Of a stretch of 64,000 nt of DNA, positions 27,407 to 36,064 are shown piece by piece. Every line of letters begins with the position of its first letter. The stretch's first letter is position 1. The notes under the pieces were generated by a model. That model worked only from the letters and a program-made list of their open reading frames with translations. It was not told where the DNA came from and did not search any database. The position numbers and the translations under genes are program-made. Origin of the DNA: Dehalococcoides mccartyi (GTDB lineage Bacteria > Chloroflexota > Dehalococcoidia > Dehalococcoidales > Dehalococcoidaceae); the NCBI RefSeq assembly GCF_001889305.1, contig NZ_CP013074.1:1178001-1242000 (forward strand), written 5' to 3'.

Positions 27407-27724
27407 CTATCTGCCGCCCTTTACGCGATTGTAGCAATTGCTGCAATACACGGGACGACCCTGACGGGGTTCAAAGGGAACCTCGGTGTCCTGACCGCAC
27501 TGTGCACAGACAGCCTGGAACATCTGGCGAGCGGGACCTCTGCTCATACCCCCGAAACCACCGGTCGAACCGCCTCTTTCAGCCTTGCGGGCCTGGCGGC
27601 AGCTAACGCAGCGCTTGGGATCATTGGTGTAGCCGCGAGAAGCATAAAGCTCCTGCTCGGAAGCTGTAAAGGTGAATGAAGCGCCGCAATCAGCACACTG
27701 GATTTCTTTATCCTGGTAAGCCAA
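27407..27724 (-). CDS. Zinc-ribbon protein with zf-trcl and CxxC-type modules
   Basis: 105 residues with two zinc ribbons. The first (residues about 8-45) has CADC and CVSC and matches the 'probable zinc-ribbon' zf-trcl type (DKEIQCADCGASF, 'SRGYTNDPKRCVSC'). The second (about 68-100) has CAQC and CSNC. A Gly/Ser/Arg-rich linker joins them. Function is unknown; nucleic-acid binding is plausible. The frame is open further upstream, but the TTG at 27724 is chosen because AGGAGG lies 9 nt before it and the zinc ribbon begins there. Confidence 0.85.
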   Translation of the reverse strand: MAYQDKEIQCADCGASFTFTASEQELYASRGYTNDPKRCVSCRQARKAERGGSTGGFGGMSRGPARQMFQAVCAQCGQDTEVPFEPRQGRPVYCSNCYNRVKGGR

Positions 27725-27825
27725 TTTGGATGACCTCCTCTCTGAAAATAGTTGGCTAGATTTGCGGTCATCCAAAGTGAAGGGTTAACCGATGAGACAA
27801 CCTGTGTTCTAAACCACCAGAGGTA

Positions 27826-27854
27826 ATTATACAATTGTGTATTACTATTTACAA
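27826..27854 (-). promoter_or_regulatory. Promoter of the zinc-ribbon gene
   Basis: TTGTAA and TATAAT with 17-bp spacing on the minus strand, giving a leader of about 95 nt. The rest of the 361-base gap up to typA shows no gene; 'AGGAG' at 28074 is the typA ribosome site. Confidence 0.65.
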
Positions 27855-28085
27855 ATACCAATTCGTCTTTTTTGCCATATTTTCCTAAAAAGAGTAAAAT
27901 ATTTTTTCAGATAGTGAATAAAGAAGCAGTAAAAACAAACTTGAATAACATTTTCACCCATATCCCCTACGGCTTACGCCAGCGTTACCGACTGGTCTTT
28001 TCCGTTTAACTCCCGCTTTTTCATTTTTTGAGATTTGCAGGGCGAAGTGTGCCCTTGTATCCAGGCTATTTTCAGGAGAAAGATT

Positions 28086-29915
28086 TTGGAAAACTACCAG
28101 AGAACAGATATCCGTAATATTGCCATTATTGCTCACGTAGACCACGGCAAAACCAGCCTGGTGGACGTGATGCTTAAACAAAGCCGTATTTTCCGTGAAA
28201 ACCAGCATGTTGGCGAACTTATCATGGACCGCAATACTCTGGAACGGGAAAAAGGAATTACTATCCTGGCGAAAAATACAGCCATAACCTACCGCGGAGT
28301 AAAAATAAACATTATCGATACCCCCGGACATGCTGATTTTTCGGGTGAAGTTGAGCGGGTGCTGAACATGGCTGACGGCTGTCTTTTGGTAATTGACAGC
28401 ATTGACGGCCCTATGCCCCAAACCCGTTTTGTGCTTAGGGAAGCCATGCAGAAAAAGCTGAAGCCTATCGTAGTTATAAACAAGATAGACCGCGAAAATG
28501 CCCGCCCTGAAATAGTGCTGGGGCTGGTACAGGACTTGTTTCTGGAACTGGCTACCACTGAGGAACAACTGGACTTCCCGGTAGTTTATACTTCTGCCCG
28601 CGAGGGTTATGCTGTAAATACCCCCGGTACTAAAAGCACTGACCTTATCCCCCTGTTTGAGTGCATACTTGCCAAAATACCCCCTCCCAGCATTGCCCAA
28701 GGGGAATTCCAGATGCTGATTTCTAACCTGGACTATGATACCCACAAAGGACGGATAGCTATCGGACGTATCCAACGGGGCAAAATATGTTCCCATGACC
28801 GGGTTGTTAATATAGATTCCCAAAATAAAGCCCATTCTTTTGAAGTAGGTCAGGTATTTACCTTTATGGGACTGGGCAAACAGGAAGTGGAATGTGCCGA
28901 AGCGGGTGAAATAGTAGCCATTACCGGTCTGGAGAATGCATCTATAGGTGATACTGTCGCCAGCCCTCTTCAGCCCGAAGCCCTGCCCCGCATTGAAATA
29001 GGCGAACCTACTGTCCGCATGACTTTCGGGGTAAACACATCACCCTTCGGCGGGCGGGATGGCAAATACTGCACCTCACGCCAGCTTCGGGAAAGGCTTT
29101 TCCGCGAGCTTGAGACCAATATAGGGTTGAGGGTTGAAGAAACCGATTCACCGGACTCATTTTTGATTTCCGGACGGGGCGAACTCCACCTGTCTATACT
29201 GGTGGAAACTATGCGCCGTGAAGGATATGAGTTTGAAATATCCAAACCGGAAGCTATTACCAAGAATATTAACGGCAAAGTCTATGAACCGGTAGAAGCT
29301 TTGACGATAGATGTCCGCGAGGATTTTGTAGGAGAGGTCACCGAGCTTCTGGGTAAACGGCAGGCACGTATGACCGATATGCACAATGACGGGGAAGGAA
29401 ACGTAAGGCTGGAATACAATATACCTACCCGCGGCCTTATCGGCTTCCGCAACTCTTTCCTGACAGCCACCAGAGGCACGGGCGTACTGAACAGCCAGTT
29501 TCTGGATTTTCAACCCTGGTGCGGTGAAATAGAACAAAGCCGGACCGGCGCTTTAGTAGCAGCCGAAGCAGGTTTATCCTGCACTTACGGGCTTAACAAC
29601 TCACAGGAACGTGGCATACTGATGATAGACCCCAACATACCCGTTTACGAGGGTATGATAGTCGGTCTTCATGCCAGAGGGCTTGACCTGGCGGTAAATG
29701 TCTGCAAACAAAAGAAGATGACCAATATCCGTTCGTCTACCTCGGACATTGCCATAAAGCTGGTACCGCCTATGAAACTAAGTCTTGAACAGTCTATGGA
29801 TTTTATCGCCGATGACGAACTGGTTGAGGTAACCCCCAAGGGTATCCGCCTGCGGAAAAAGATACTGGATACCGAGATGCGGCTTCGGGCACGCAAACGC
29901 ACTGAAAACAACTAA
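28086..29915 (+). CDS. typA: Translational GTPase TypA/BipA
   Basis: Ribosome-binding GTPase that acts in 50S assembly and stress adaptation. Seen: P-loop AHVDHGKTSL, switch region EREKGITI, DTPGHADF, NKIDRENARP, EF-G-like domains and the TypA-specific C-terminal domain (SRTGALVAAE, 'NVCKQKKMTNIR'). The start is TTG at 28086, with AGGAG 7 nt upstream, giving 609 residues as expected; a longer frame from 28035 would add 17 residues with no family counterpart. Confidence 0.96.
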   Translation: MENYQRTDIRNIAIIAHVDHGKTSLVDVMLKQSRIFRENQHVGELIMDRNTLEREKGITILAKNTAITYRGVKINIIDTPGHADFSGEVERVLNMADGCLLVIDSIDGPMPQTRFVLREAMQKKLKPIVVINKIDRENARPEIVLGLVQDLFLELATTEEQLDFPVVYTSAREGYAVNTPGTKSTDLIPLFECILAKIPPPSIAQGEFQMLISNLDYDTHKGRIAIGRIQRGKICSHDRVVNIDSQNKAHSFEVGQVFTFMGLGKQEVECAEAGEIVAITGLENASIGDTVASPLQPEALPRIEIGEPTVRMTFGVNTSPFGGRDGKYCTSRQLRERLFRELETNIGLRVEETDSPDSFLISGRGELHLSILVETMRREGYEFEISKPEAITKNINGKVYEPVEALTIDVREDFVGEVTELLGKRQARMTDMHNDGEGNVRLEYNIPTRGLIGFRNSFLTATRGTGVLNSQFLDFQPWCGEIEQSRTGALVAAEAGLSCTYGLNNSQERGILMIDPNIPVYEGMIVGLHARGLDLAVNVCKQKKMTNIRSSTSDIAIKLVPPMKLSLEQSMDFIADDELVEVTPKGIRLRKKILDTEMRLRARKRTENN

Positions 29916-29942
29916 TCAAAGTCCAGCTAATAGTTCTTACCC

Positions 29943-29971
29943 AAGGGGGCGATATTAAAGTTGCCCCTTTT
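29943..29971 (+). terminator. typA terminator
   Basis: AAGGGG pairs with CCCCTTTT across a 15-base loop, 28 bases after the typA stop. Confidence 0.6.
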
Positions 29972-30044
29972 GTATGGGCTGAGATAGATTTAAGCGAACT
30001 AGACAAATGTTACAGTTCCCTAAGCTCTTTTGCCCATAAAACCG

Positions 30045-30070
30045 GCCGCCCCTCGTTGTGGAGGGGCGGC
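30045..30070. terminator. GC-rich hairpin between typA and the MFS gene
   Basis: A 10-bp GC-rich stem GCCGCCCCTC/GAGGGGCGGC with a 6-base loop. T-runs on either side are poor, so it may be a weak bidirectional terminator or an RNA-stability hairpin. Confidence 0.5.
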
Positions 30071-30131
30071 TGTCATTTACCCGGCTTGTACTGTCAAATC
30101 TTAGAGAGTACTGGCAACTGCATGGAAAGTG

Positions 30132-31538
30132 TTATCTATCCAGTGCCCTTTTATCAGCCTCGTGTTTAACTGAGATTGAAGTGGAGGCATCAGATATATC
30201 CACCCTGTTGGTTTCCTTAATAAACATGAAACCCACTACCAAACATATACCGGCAATAGCCATAGGCCACCACAACCCGGCAAAGTCATTGCCTGTAGCA
30301 TTGATAAGTATCATACCTATCATAGGAACCAAACCACCGAAGACACCATTACCCAGATGGTAAGGCAGAGACATGGAAGTATAACGTATCTTGGTGGGGA
30401 ATAACTCTACCAGGAAGGCGGCAATAGGCCCGTAAACCATAGTTACATAAATCACCTGAATAAATACCAGGAGACCCAGCATCACAGGGTTGTAGCCTAT
30501 ATAATCAAACAGGAAATGCTGACCAGGGTCAGTAGGCGCAAACGCTGCCATCAAACCATATATAGGATAGTACGTCAGCACAGCCAGCAGCATACCTGTC
30601 AGCATTACCTTCTTCCTGCCTATCCGGTCAGAGAGAGACCCGAAGAAGACAAAGAACGGCATGGCCAATAACAAAGCCGCACCGACTATAAGGTTGGAAT
30701 CAATGAGCGGGGTTTCAAAGATTTTTTGCAGATAGAATAGAGCATAGAACTGTCCTGTGTACCAGACCACGCCCTGACCCATGGTAGCCCCGAACAGGGC
30801 TATCAAAACCCAGCGCAGGTTGTAAGGATTGGCAAAGCTTTCCTTGAGCGGATTTTTCGAAACAGCCTTGGTATCCTTAAGCTGCTGGAACAAAGGAGAT
30901 TCTTTTAGAGCTCTGCGTATCCAGAGTGACAGTACTACCAGCAATATGGATGCCATGAAAGGCAGACGCCAGCCCCATTCGTTGAAGTCTGCTTCTCCCA
31001 GACCTATGCGGGTAAGCAAAATAACACCCAGAGAAATAAGCAAGCCCAGTGTTGCCGTAGTCTGAATCCAACTGGTATAGAAACCGCGCTTTCCCTGCGG
31101 GGCGTGTTCAGCCACAAAGGTAGCCGCACCGCCGTACTGGCCACCCAAAGCCAGACCCTGGAGAATACGCATGGAAATAAGGATTATACCAGCCCAGGGG
31201 CCCAGAACATCCTGGGTGGGTAACAAACCGATAAGAAAGGTGCATGAGCCCATGATGGTAATAGTAATAAGGTAAGTAAATTTGCGGCCAACCAGATCAC
31301 CTATCCGGCCAAAAACTATGGCACCGAACGGGCGAACCAGAAAACCGACAGCAAACGTGCCCAGCCAAGCGATAATATCGCCGATGGGTGTACCGGTATT
31401 ATAGAATTTGCTGGCAATGGTAGTTGCCAAAGCACCGAAGATATAAAAATCATACCATTCTATAACCGTACCGGCGGAAGAAGCGAATATTACCTTCCAT
31501 ATACCTTTGGGAGTGGGGGGGCTAGATGTTTGCATCAT
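30132..31538 (-). CDS. MFS transporter, metabolite:H+ symporter (ProP/MHS-like)
   Basis: 468 residues with about twelve hydrophobic helices. The N-terminal 'EWYDFYIFG', the loop motif GRIGDLVGRK and 'GGQYGGAATFVAEHAP' are typical of the metabolite-H+ symporter family, which includes proline/betaine (ProP), alpha-ketoglutarate and shikimate carriers. The substrate cannot be assigned. AGGAGG lies 5 nt before the ATG. A UspA gene lies 68 nt upstream on the same strand and is probably co-transcribed, suggesting a stress or osmotic link. Confidence 0.9.
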   Translation of the reverse strand: MMQTSSPPTPKGIWKVIFASSAGTVIEWYDFYIFGALATTIASKFYNTGTPIGDIIAWLGTFAVGFLVRPFGAIVFGRIGDLVGRKFTYLITITIMGSCTFLIGLLPTQDVLGPWAGIILISMRILQGLALGGQYGGAATFVAEHAPQGKRGFYTSWIQTTATLGLLISLGVILLTRIGLGEADFNEWGWRLPFMASILLVVLSLWIRRALKESPLFQQLKDTKAVSKNPLKESFANPYNLRWVLIALFGATMGQGVVWYTGQFYALFYLQKIFETPLIDSNLIVGAALLLAMPFFVFFGSLSDRIGRKKVMLTGMLLAVLTYYPIYGLMAAFAPTDPGQHFLFDYIGYNPVMLGLLVFIQVIYVTMVYGPIAAFLVELFPTKIRYTSMSLPYHLGNGVFGGLVPMIGMILINATGNDFAGLWWPMAIAGICLVVGFMFIKETNRVDISDASTSISVKHEADKRALDR

Positions 31539-31606
31539 ATGTCCCTCCTATAGCTCTCTTTTAATTTATTTGTTAACTCTTTGCTTTGCCGCTGGAATTG
31601 TTAAGG

Positions 31607-32044
31607 TTATTCTTCCGAGCGGATAAGCATTATGGGAATATGGGAGTGACGAACAACCCGTTCGGCTACGCTTCCCAGTAACCAGCGGGCGGCACCACTC
31701 CGTCCATGTGTAGACATGGCAATCACGTCCACCTTCTCTTTCTCTGCTACATTCAGTATAACTTCAGCGGCTCCGCCTTCCCTTAACAGAACCCTGACAT
31801 CATACCCCTCGCCTTTGAGTTTGTTTTCAACACCGGCCATATATTCCTTACCGGTGTCTACCTGTTCATTTACTGAAACAGCGGCAATGGCAGGGTCTGA
31901 AAATGCGAACTCCACAGCAGGATTAGACACCACATTTAAAAGCAGAATCTGGCTACCCTCTGAAAAGGCCAAAGCCTTGGCATGAGGTAATACTCCTTCA
32001 GCAACCTTTGAACCGTCCAACGGAACCAGGATCTTCTTGTACAT
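31607..32044 (-). CDS. Universal stress protein, UspA family
   Basis: 145 residues. 'KILVPLDGSKVAE' at the start, and the ATP-binding motif G-2x-G-9x-G-S near the C-terminus (GRSGAARWLLGSVAERV), so it is the nucleotide-binding type. Probably a cytoplasmic dimer. AGGAGG precedes the ATG. It leads the two-gene unit with the MHS transporter. Confidence 0.92.
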   Translation of the reverse strand: MYKKILVPLDGSKVAEGVLPHAKALAFSEGSQILLLNVVSNPAVEFAFSDPAIAAVSVNEQVDTGKEYMAGVENKLKGEGYDVRVLLREGGAAEVILNVAEKEKVDVIAMSTHGRSGAARWLLGSVAERVVRHSHIPIMLIRSEE

Positions 32045-32553
32045 TCATTACCTCCTGATAATTACTGGTCTTAACATGTACCTGACGGAAAAGACCTGCT
32101 TTTAGCGGTTTCCAAGTCCGATTGTATTTTATATATCACTTGCCGTTTATTTCCGTTTAAACCATAAAATGAGAGAAAACTACTCCCCTTCTATTTGTCG
32201 GATTTTTCGGCAAACCAGAAATAAAATACAATCAGTCAAGCGCTGTGATTACAGCAGACAGAGGTACCCTGCGTATACTAAAAAGCTATCAGTATCCGCA
32301 GAATAGAATAAAAGAAAAGTTGCTCATGCTTTCCGACCTCCTTAAGATTTACTCAGACAGTTAAAGGATAACTATGCCGGGGTAAATTCGGGAACCTCTC
32401 CTATTGGAGAACTAGGGAAGCAGAGAAATAAGAAGTGACAACAGAATAACCTAATTCAATAAATAATGTCAAATTCAGCCTTGTAAAAGGCTTTAAAAAG
32501 CCATTTCACAGCTAAATTGTCAACAAAGTTGTCACTACAAGGAAGCTTACTGT
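32045..32553. other. 509-base intergenic region, no gene seen
   Basis: AT-rich, without a supported frame. It holds two short hairpins: TTTGTCGGA...TTCGGCAAA (about 32195-32216) and GGCTTT/AAAGCC-like (about 32489-32503). A repeated TTGTC/GTTGTC element (about 32518-32535) lies just after the end of the DUF502 gene. No clear promoter assignment for the UspA unit was possible. Confidence 0.5.
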
Positions 32554-33201
32554 CTATGAAGAAGGGGTTTCTTCAGGGGCTTTTTTAGCAACAAAACTCT
32601 CCGGTGCAACAATACCGCTTGAGATAAGCATTTTTATAGCTACCTCTACCGGTATATCCGTACGCATCAGCTTTTCATCAGGAATCAGCTCCAGATAACC
32701 GCTGGTGGGATTGGGGACATTGGGGATAAAAACCAGATTGTATTCCTGTCCGTCTTCTTTGTTTACAACCCTGTTGGTTATAAACCCCATAGCCTTCAAA
32801 CCGGGCTTGGGAAACTCCAGTATAACTACCTCGCGGAAAGATGCTTTCTTCAGGCCGGATATGCTCTCCAGTACCTGTTTAACCCCTTTTTGAATTTGCC
32901 CGAAAAGGGGCAGGCGATAAGCCAGATTTTCAAAGGTTTTTACCACCTTGTGCCCTAAATAATTGCTGAGAAGTATGCCGATTATGAGCACCAGCAGTAT
33001 TGTAAGTACTACCCCCAGCCCCACTATCTCCTGGCCGAATATCCCGGACACGACAGGCTGGAGGATATGATCAATAGACTGAAAAAGCCAAATTAGAACA
33101 AGTATTGAAGCACCGACCGGCACAACTATAAGAATACCGGCTAAAAACCGGCTGCGCAGGTATTTCAGTATACGAGTCCAAATATTATTATATTCAAACA
33201 T
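32554..33201 (-). CDS. DUF502 family membrane protein
   Basis: 215 residues. Two transmembrane helices (about 18-40 and 57-80) followed by a soluble domain with the family features 'LPLFGQIQKGVKQVLE' and 'VIPNVPNPTSGYL'-like FIPNVPNPTSGYLE. The family is of unknown function and is often found in bacteria and plants (LCV/COV-like). The C-terminus is Glu/Pro-rich. Confidence 0.88.
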   Translation of the reverse strand: MFEYNNIWTRILKYLRSRFLAGILIVVPVGASILVLIWLFQSIDHILQPVVSGIFGQEIVGLGVVLTILLVLIIGILLSNYLGHKVVKTFENLAYRLPLFGQIQKGVKQVLESISGLKKASFREVVILEFPKPGLKAMGFITNRVVNKEDGQEYNLVFIPNVPNPTSGYLELIPDEKLMRTDIPVEVAIKMLISSGIVAPESFVAKKAPEETPSS

Positions 33202-33273
33202 TTATTTCTCTCCGCAATAGCTGACTTCCAAACCAAATTATACCATTCCACCCTTTAAATACCGCATAAACAA

Positions 33274-33309
33274 GGACGGCAGTCACCCCCTCCGGATTAA
33301 CTGCCGTCC
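33274..33309 (-). terminator. Hairpin after the fasciclin gene
   Basis: GGACGGCAGT/ACTGCCGTCC, a 10-bp stem with a 16-base loop, followed on the minus strand by TTGTTTAT. A second small hairpin ACCGGGT/ACCCGGT lies at 33322-33344. The pair probably ends fasciclin transcription before the DUF502 gene. Confidence 0.55.
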
Positions 33310-33362
33310 GTTCTACCTCAAACCGGGTTACATATGCACCCGGTAAGGTCCGAACAACTATA

Positions 33363-33767
33363 TTATTTGAGCGGGAATAACACTTTGTCAATAACGTGTA
33401 TCAAACCATTGGCAGTTTCTATATCTTTGGTGACAATATGAGAGGTATTTATAGCCAGAATTTTACCGGAAATCTGAATCTCCACCGGTTTATCCAAAGC
33501 TGTATTAATGGAATACAATTTAGATAGCTCCCCAGCAGTATAACGGCCTGGTATGATGTGATAAAGCATTACAGATTTTAATTCAGATTCATTTTCCATC
33601 AGGTAGTCCAGCATACCTTCCGGCATTTTTGCAAAAGCATCATTATCCGGTGCCAATATAGTGAATGGCCCGCCCCTAAGGGTGACGATAAGGCCCACCT
33701 GGGTAACTGCTTTGCACAAGATAGAAAGATTTAAGTTTGCCGATGCAGTATCAATCAGATCCAACAT
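33363..33767 (-). CDS. Fasciclin (beta-Ig-H3) domain protein
   Basis: 134 residues, a single FAS1 domain: 'TILAPDNDAFAKMP', the 'YHIIPGRYTAGEL' H1-H2 region and the terminal 'GLIHVIDKVLFP' motif. FAS1 domains mediate adhesion. No signal peptide or anchor is visible, so it would stay in the cytoplasm unless exported by another route. The ribosome site GAGAGGGAT precedes the ATG. Confidence 0.92.
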   Translation of the reverse strand: MLDLIDTASANLNLSILCKAVTQVGLIVTLRGGPFTILAPDNDAFAKMPEGMLDYLMENESELKSVMLYHIIPGRYTAGELSKLYSINTALDKPVEIQISGKILAINTSHIVTKDIETANGLIHVIDKVLFPLK

Positions 33768-33964
33768 AAATCCCTCTCCTCAGGCTATTAAATTTATTAA
33801 CATCAGTTTAAACACCGGATTACCGAAATGTAAATACCTTTTTTGCTTTAGATATTTTTTTATTATGTAATTAACCGTACCCTTAAATATATTCTATTTA
33901 AAGGTACTTTATATCAATTCTGAGTATCACCAGCCTTTATTATTTGGGGCTAAAGTGAGAAAAT

Positions 33965-34558
33965 ATGGCGTTTAGAAAAAACTGGAGTAAAAATTTGGAT
34001 AATAAGACGAAACTGAAACTCTGTCTGCTGGCTAATGCATCTGACGAGTTAAATTTGAAATGGGCAAATTCTTTCGCCAGACGCGGCCACGAGGTACACA
34101 TATTCAGCTTTGACCAAATAAAAGACGGGGTTGAAATAGCAAAAGAAATCAAATTCCACCATTTAGTGTTTCCGGTTAAATACCCATTTACCTATCTGAC
34201 TTTTTTTCAAGCTCAGCTTTCCTTGATGTCTCTAAAGCCGGATATTATCCATGCCATAAATATGTCTGACTACGGCATACTAGCCGGACTGGTCTGCCGT
34301 ATAGGCTGCTTAAAGCCTATTACCCTGACAGCAGTCGGCCCTGATATACTGCATGATGCCCATACCGCCCACGGCTGGGCTATCAAACACGTACTGCCGC
34401 TTTCAAAAGTGGTTACCTGCGATACGGATGAAATCGCTCTGGATATGGTAAAACTGGGCATGAAAGAAGACCACATATTCCTTATGTCACGCAGCGGCGA
34501 ACTGGATCTATCCCGCTTGGAGGCTACCTATCTTGCCATGAGGAAAACCCGCAGCTAA
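33965..34558 (+). CDS. Glycosyltransferase family 4-like, N-terminal domain only
   Basis: 197 residues matching only the N-terminal Rossmann half of GT-B enzymes: 'LCLLANASDELNLKWANSFARRGHEVHIFS' type start (residues about 20-48), 'DIIHAINMSDYGIL' and 'VGPDIL'. The C-terminal donor-binding half with its E-x7-E motif is missing, and a strong terminator follows 15 bases after the stop. No remnant of it could be found. It may be an acceptor-binding protein, a regulatory subunit or a decaying gene. Confidence 0.75.
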   Translation: MAFRKNWSKNLDNKTKLKLCLLANASDELNLKWANSFARRGHEVHIFSFDQIKDGVEIAKEIKFHHLVFPVKYPFTYLTFFQAQLSLMSLKPDIIHAINMSDYGILAGLVCRIGCLKPITLTAVGPDILHDAHTAHGWAIKHVLPLSKVVTCDTDEIALDMVKLGMKEDHIFLMSRSGELDLSRLEATYLAMRKTRS

Positions 34559-34572
34559 TCCCTCCGAACTGC

Positions 34573-34609
34573 AAAAAGGGGTGGCAGTAATACTGCCACC
34601 CCTTTTTAA
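34573..34609. terminator. Strong bidirectional terminator
   Basis: A 17-bp perfect stem (AAAAAGGGGTGGCAGTA with TACTGCCACCCCTTTTT) with a single-base loop in its longest form. Serves the glycosyltransferase-like gene and the convergent unknown gene. Confidence 0.9.
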
Positions 34610-34625
34610 AATACCCTCAATAGAG

Positions 34626-34973
34626 TTATTTGACTGAATCCTTGAACTCAAGCCCCAGATGGAAACCCTTGTTCTTTTCTTCATAACCCTTGATGTCCAG
34701 CAGTTTCTCAAGCCAGAGCTTAGTTTCTACATAAGTTTCCTGAGCGATTTCGTGGCGGGGCTGGCTGAAAGTGCCGGCTTCTTTCTTTGAAGCATGCATT
34801 TCTTTCAGTTTGGTTTCAATCTGAGCCAGCCATTTGGCCTTGTCAGGCGCAGTTTCCGGATTAAATTTTTCTCCGTCTTTCAAACGAAAAGCATCAACGT
34901 ACATACCAGCCGCTACTTTTGAATAATTCTCATTCAAAACGTAGCGGGTAGCTTCTCCCAATGTAAGTTCCAT
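34626..34973 (-). CDS. Unknown helical protein, 115 residues
   Basis: Charged, mostly helical protein with no family I recognise: 'LTLGEATRYVLNENYSKVAAG', 'AKWLAQIETKLKEMHASKK' and 'TKLWLEKLLDIKGYEEKNKG' suggest three helices. The frame extends to 35090, but AGGAGG lies 7 nt before the ATG at 34973, which is taken as the start. It is divergent from the ferritin-like gene. Confidence 0.75.
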   Translation of the reverse strand: MELTLGEATRYVLNENYSKVAAGMYVDAFRLKDGEKFNPETAPDKAKWLAQIETKLKEMHASKKEAGTFSQPRHEIAQETYVETKLWLEKLLDIKGYEEKNKGFHLGLEFKDSVK

Positions 34974-35093
34974 GTGTCCTCCTAGAAATCTTTGTATTAA
35001 ATAACAGCCGCCAAACGGCAACTCTATGATACCGCAGAGAAAACATATATAATCTAATAAATGGGCAACCGTCTGGCAGGCAGTTGCCACCTT

Positions 35094-35122
35094 TTGAACG
35101 TTATATTATATGCCATATAACG
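35094..35122 (+). promoter_or_regulatory. Possible promoter/operator of the ferritin-like gene
   Basis: An inverted repeat CGTTATAT...ATATAACG (35099-35122, 8-bp arms, 8-base spacer) lies across a TTGAAC-16-TATAAC promoter-like sequence. A regulator could act here. The promoter match is only moderate. Confidence 0.4.
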
Positions 35123-35167
35123 CAATCTCTCAAGACATAAATTAAATACGCCTTAAGGAATACTGCT

Positions 35168-35623
35168 ATGACTGAAATAATACAACTTATGGCAGATAAC
35201 GAGACTCTGATAGGGCAGCTTTACCGTCTTTATGCCCAGCGTTTTCCGGCAGAAAAAGCATTTTTTCTTAGCATTGCATCCGAAGAGGACAATCACCATG
35301 ACTGGATTATAAATATATCCAGGCAAGCTGCCGAACAAAATTCCCCGCTAAAATTAAAAACTTTTACCACTCTAGCCATCAAAGCGTATCAAAACTATAT
35401 GCTGCAGGAAATGCAGCCGGAGAAAATTAAGAATTTAAACCTCCATCAGGCGCTCAGTATCAGTCTATATATTGAAAAATCCCTGTTGGAAAAACATTTT
35501 CTGGATGTATTTAAGAATGGCGATCCTAAACTTGAAAATATTACCAACTCTCTGGTAGCAGCCACCACTGAACATGCCAAACGGGTACAGGATAAACTGA
35601 GCGGTATAACCCAGAGAGATTAA
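35168..35623 (+). CDS. Ferritin/rubrerythrin-like helical protein
   Basis: 151 residues, all helical. A first helix with Glu12 leads to 'ASEEDNHHDW' (an E-x-x-H pair), and the second half has 'YIEKSLLEKHF' and 'TTEHAKRV', the pattern of a four-helix diiron protein, although the last E-x-x-H lacks its first Glu. There is no rubredoxin domain. A role in iron or peroxide handling is plausible in an anaerobe but unproven. AAGGAA lies 8 nt before the ATG. Confidence 0.7.
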   Translation: MTEIIQLMADNETLIGQLYRLYAQRFPAEKAFFLSIASEEDNHHDWIINISRQAAEQNSPLKLKTFTTLAIKAYQNYMLQEMQPEKIKNLNLHQALSISLYIEKSLLEKHFLDVFKNGDPKLENITNSLVAATTEHAKRVQDKLSGITQRD

Positions 35624-35781
35624 ACTGTAAACCCTACAACAGTATTTGCACAAAATATATTTGCTGCTTTTAAGCAGTTACTTAGCCTTAATCAGCCCCA
35701 AAATAAGTATTTGCCCTTATTGTATATTCAAATATATGTTTACCTATAATGGGTTAAATAAATAACTCTGAGGAGGCATTT

Positions 35782-35967
35782 ATGGCGTCCAAATTTGAAC
35801 TTTTCAAAGACAAAAAAGGCGAATTCCGGTGGAGATTGATAGCCAGCAACGGGCAGACGATTGCTGACTCCGGCGAAGGCTATACCACCCATGCCAATGC
35901 AATTAACGGCATTGAATCTGTCAAAAAAAATGCACCTGTTGCCCCAGTGGTAGACCTTAGTCAATAA
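35782..35967 (+). CDS. YegP/DUF1508 (UPF0339) family protein
   Basis: 61 residues containing one DUF1508 repeat: 'FELFKDKKGEFRWRLIASNGQ', 'SGEGYTTHANAINGIESVKKN'. E. coli YegP has two repeats, so this is the single-repeat form. Function is unknown. A strong GAGGAGG ribosome site precedes the ATG. Confidence 0.9.
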   Translation: MASKFELFKDKKGEFRWRLIASNGQTIADSGEGYTTHANAINGIESVKKNAPVAPVVDLSQ

Positions 35968-36000
35968 TAACCTGTCAGCTTAACTCTTTAACAAAATCAA

Positions 36001-36029
36001 GTGGCGGGCTGCAGCCCGCCACTTCTTTT
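36001..36029. terminator. Terminator after the YegP-like gene
   Basis: The perfect palindrome GTGGCGGGCTGCAGCCCGCC (plus AC, 36001-36022) is followed by TTCTTTT. Confidence 0.85.
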
Positions 36030-36064
36030 CAATTCTAATACAGAATGGGATTTCAACTATAGAG

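Noticed and set aside
33194-33391. 65-codon minus-strand frame between fasciclin and DUF502 genes
   Set aside because: It spans the fasciclin terminator hairpin and starts inside the fasciclin gene out of frame with no ribosome site.
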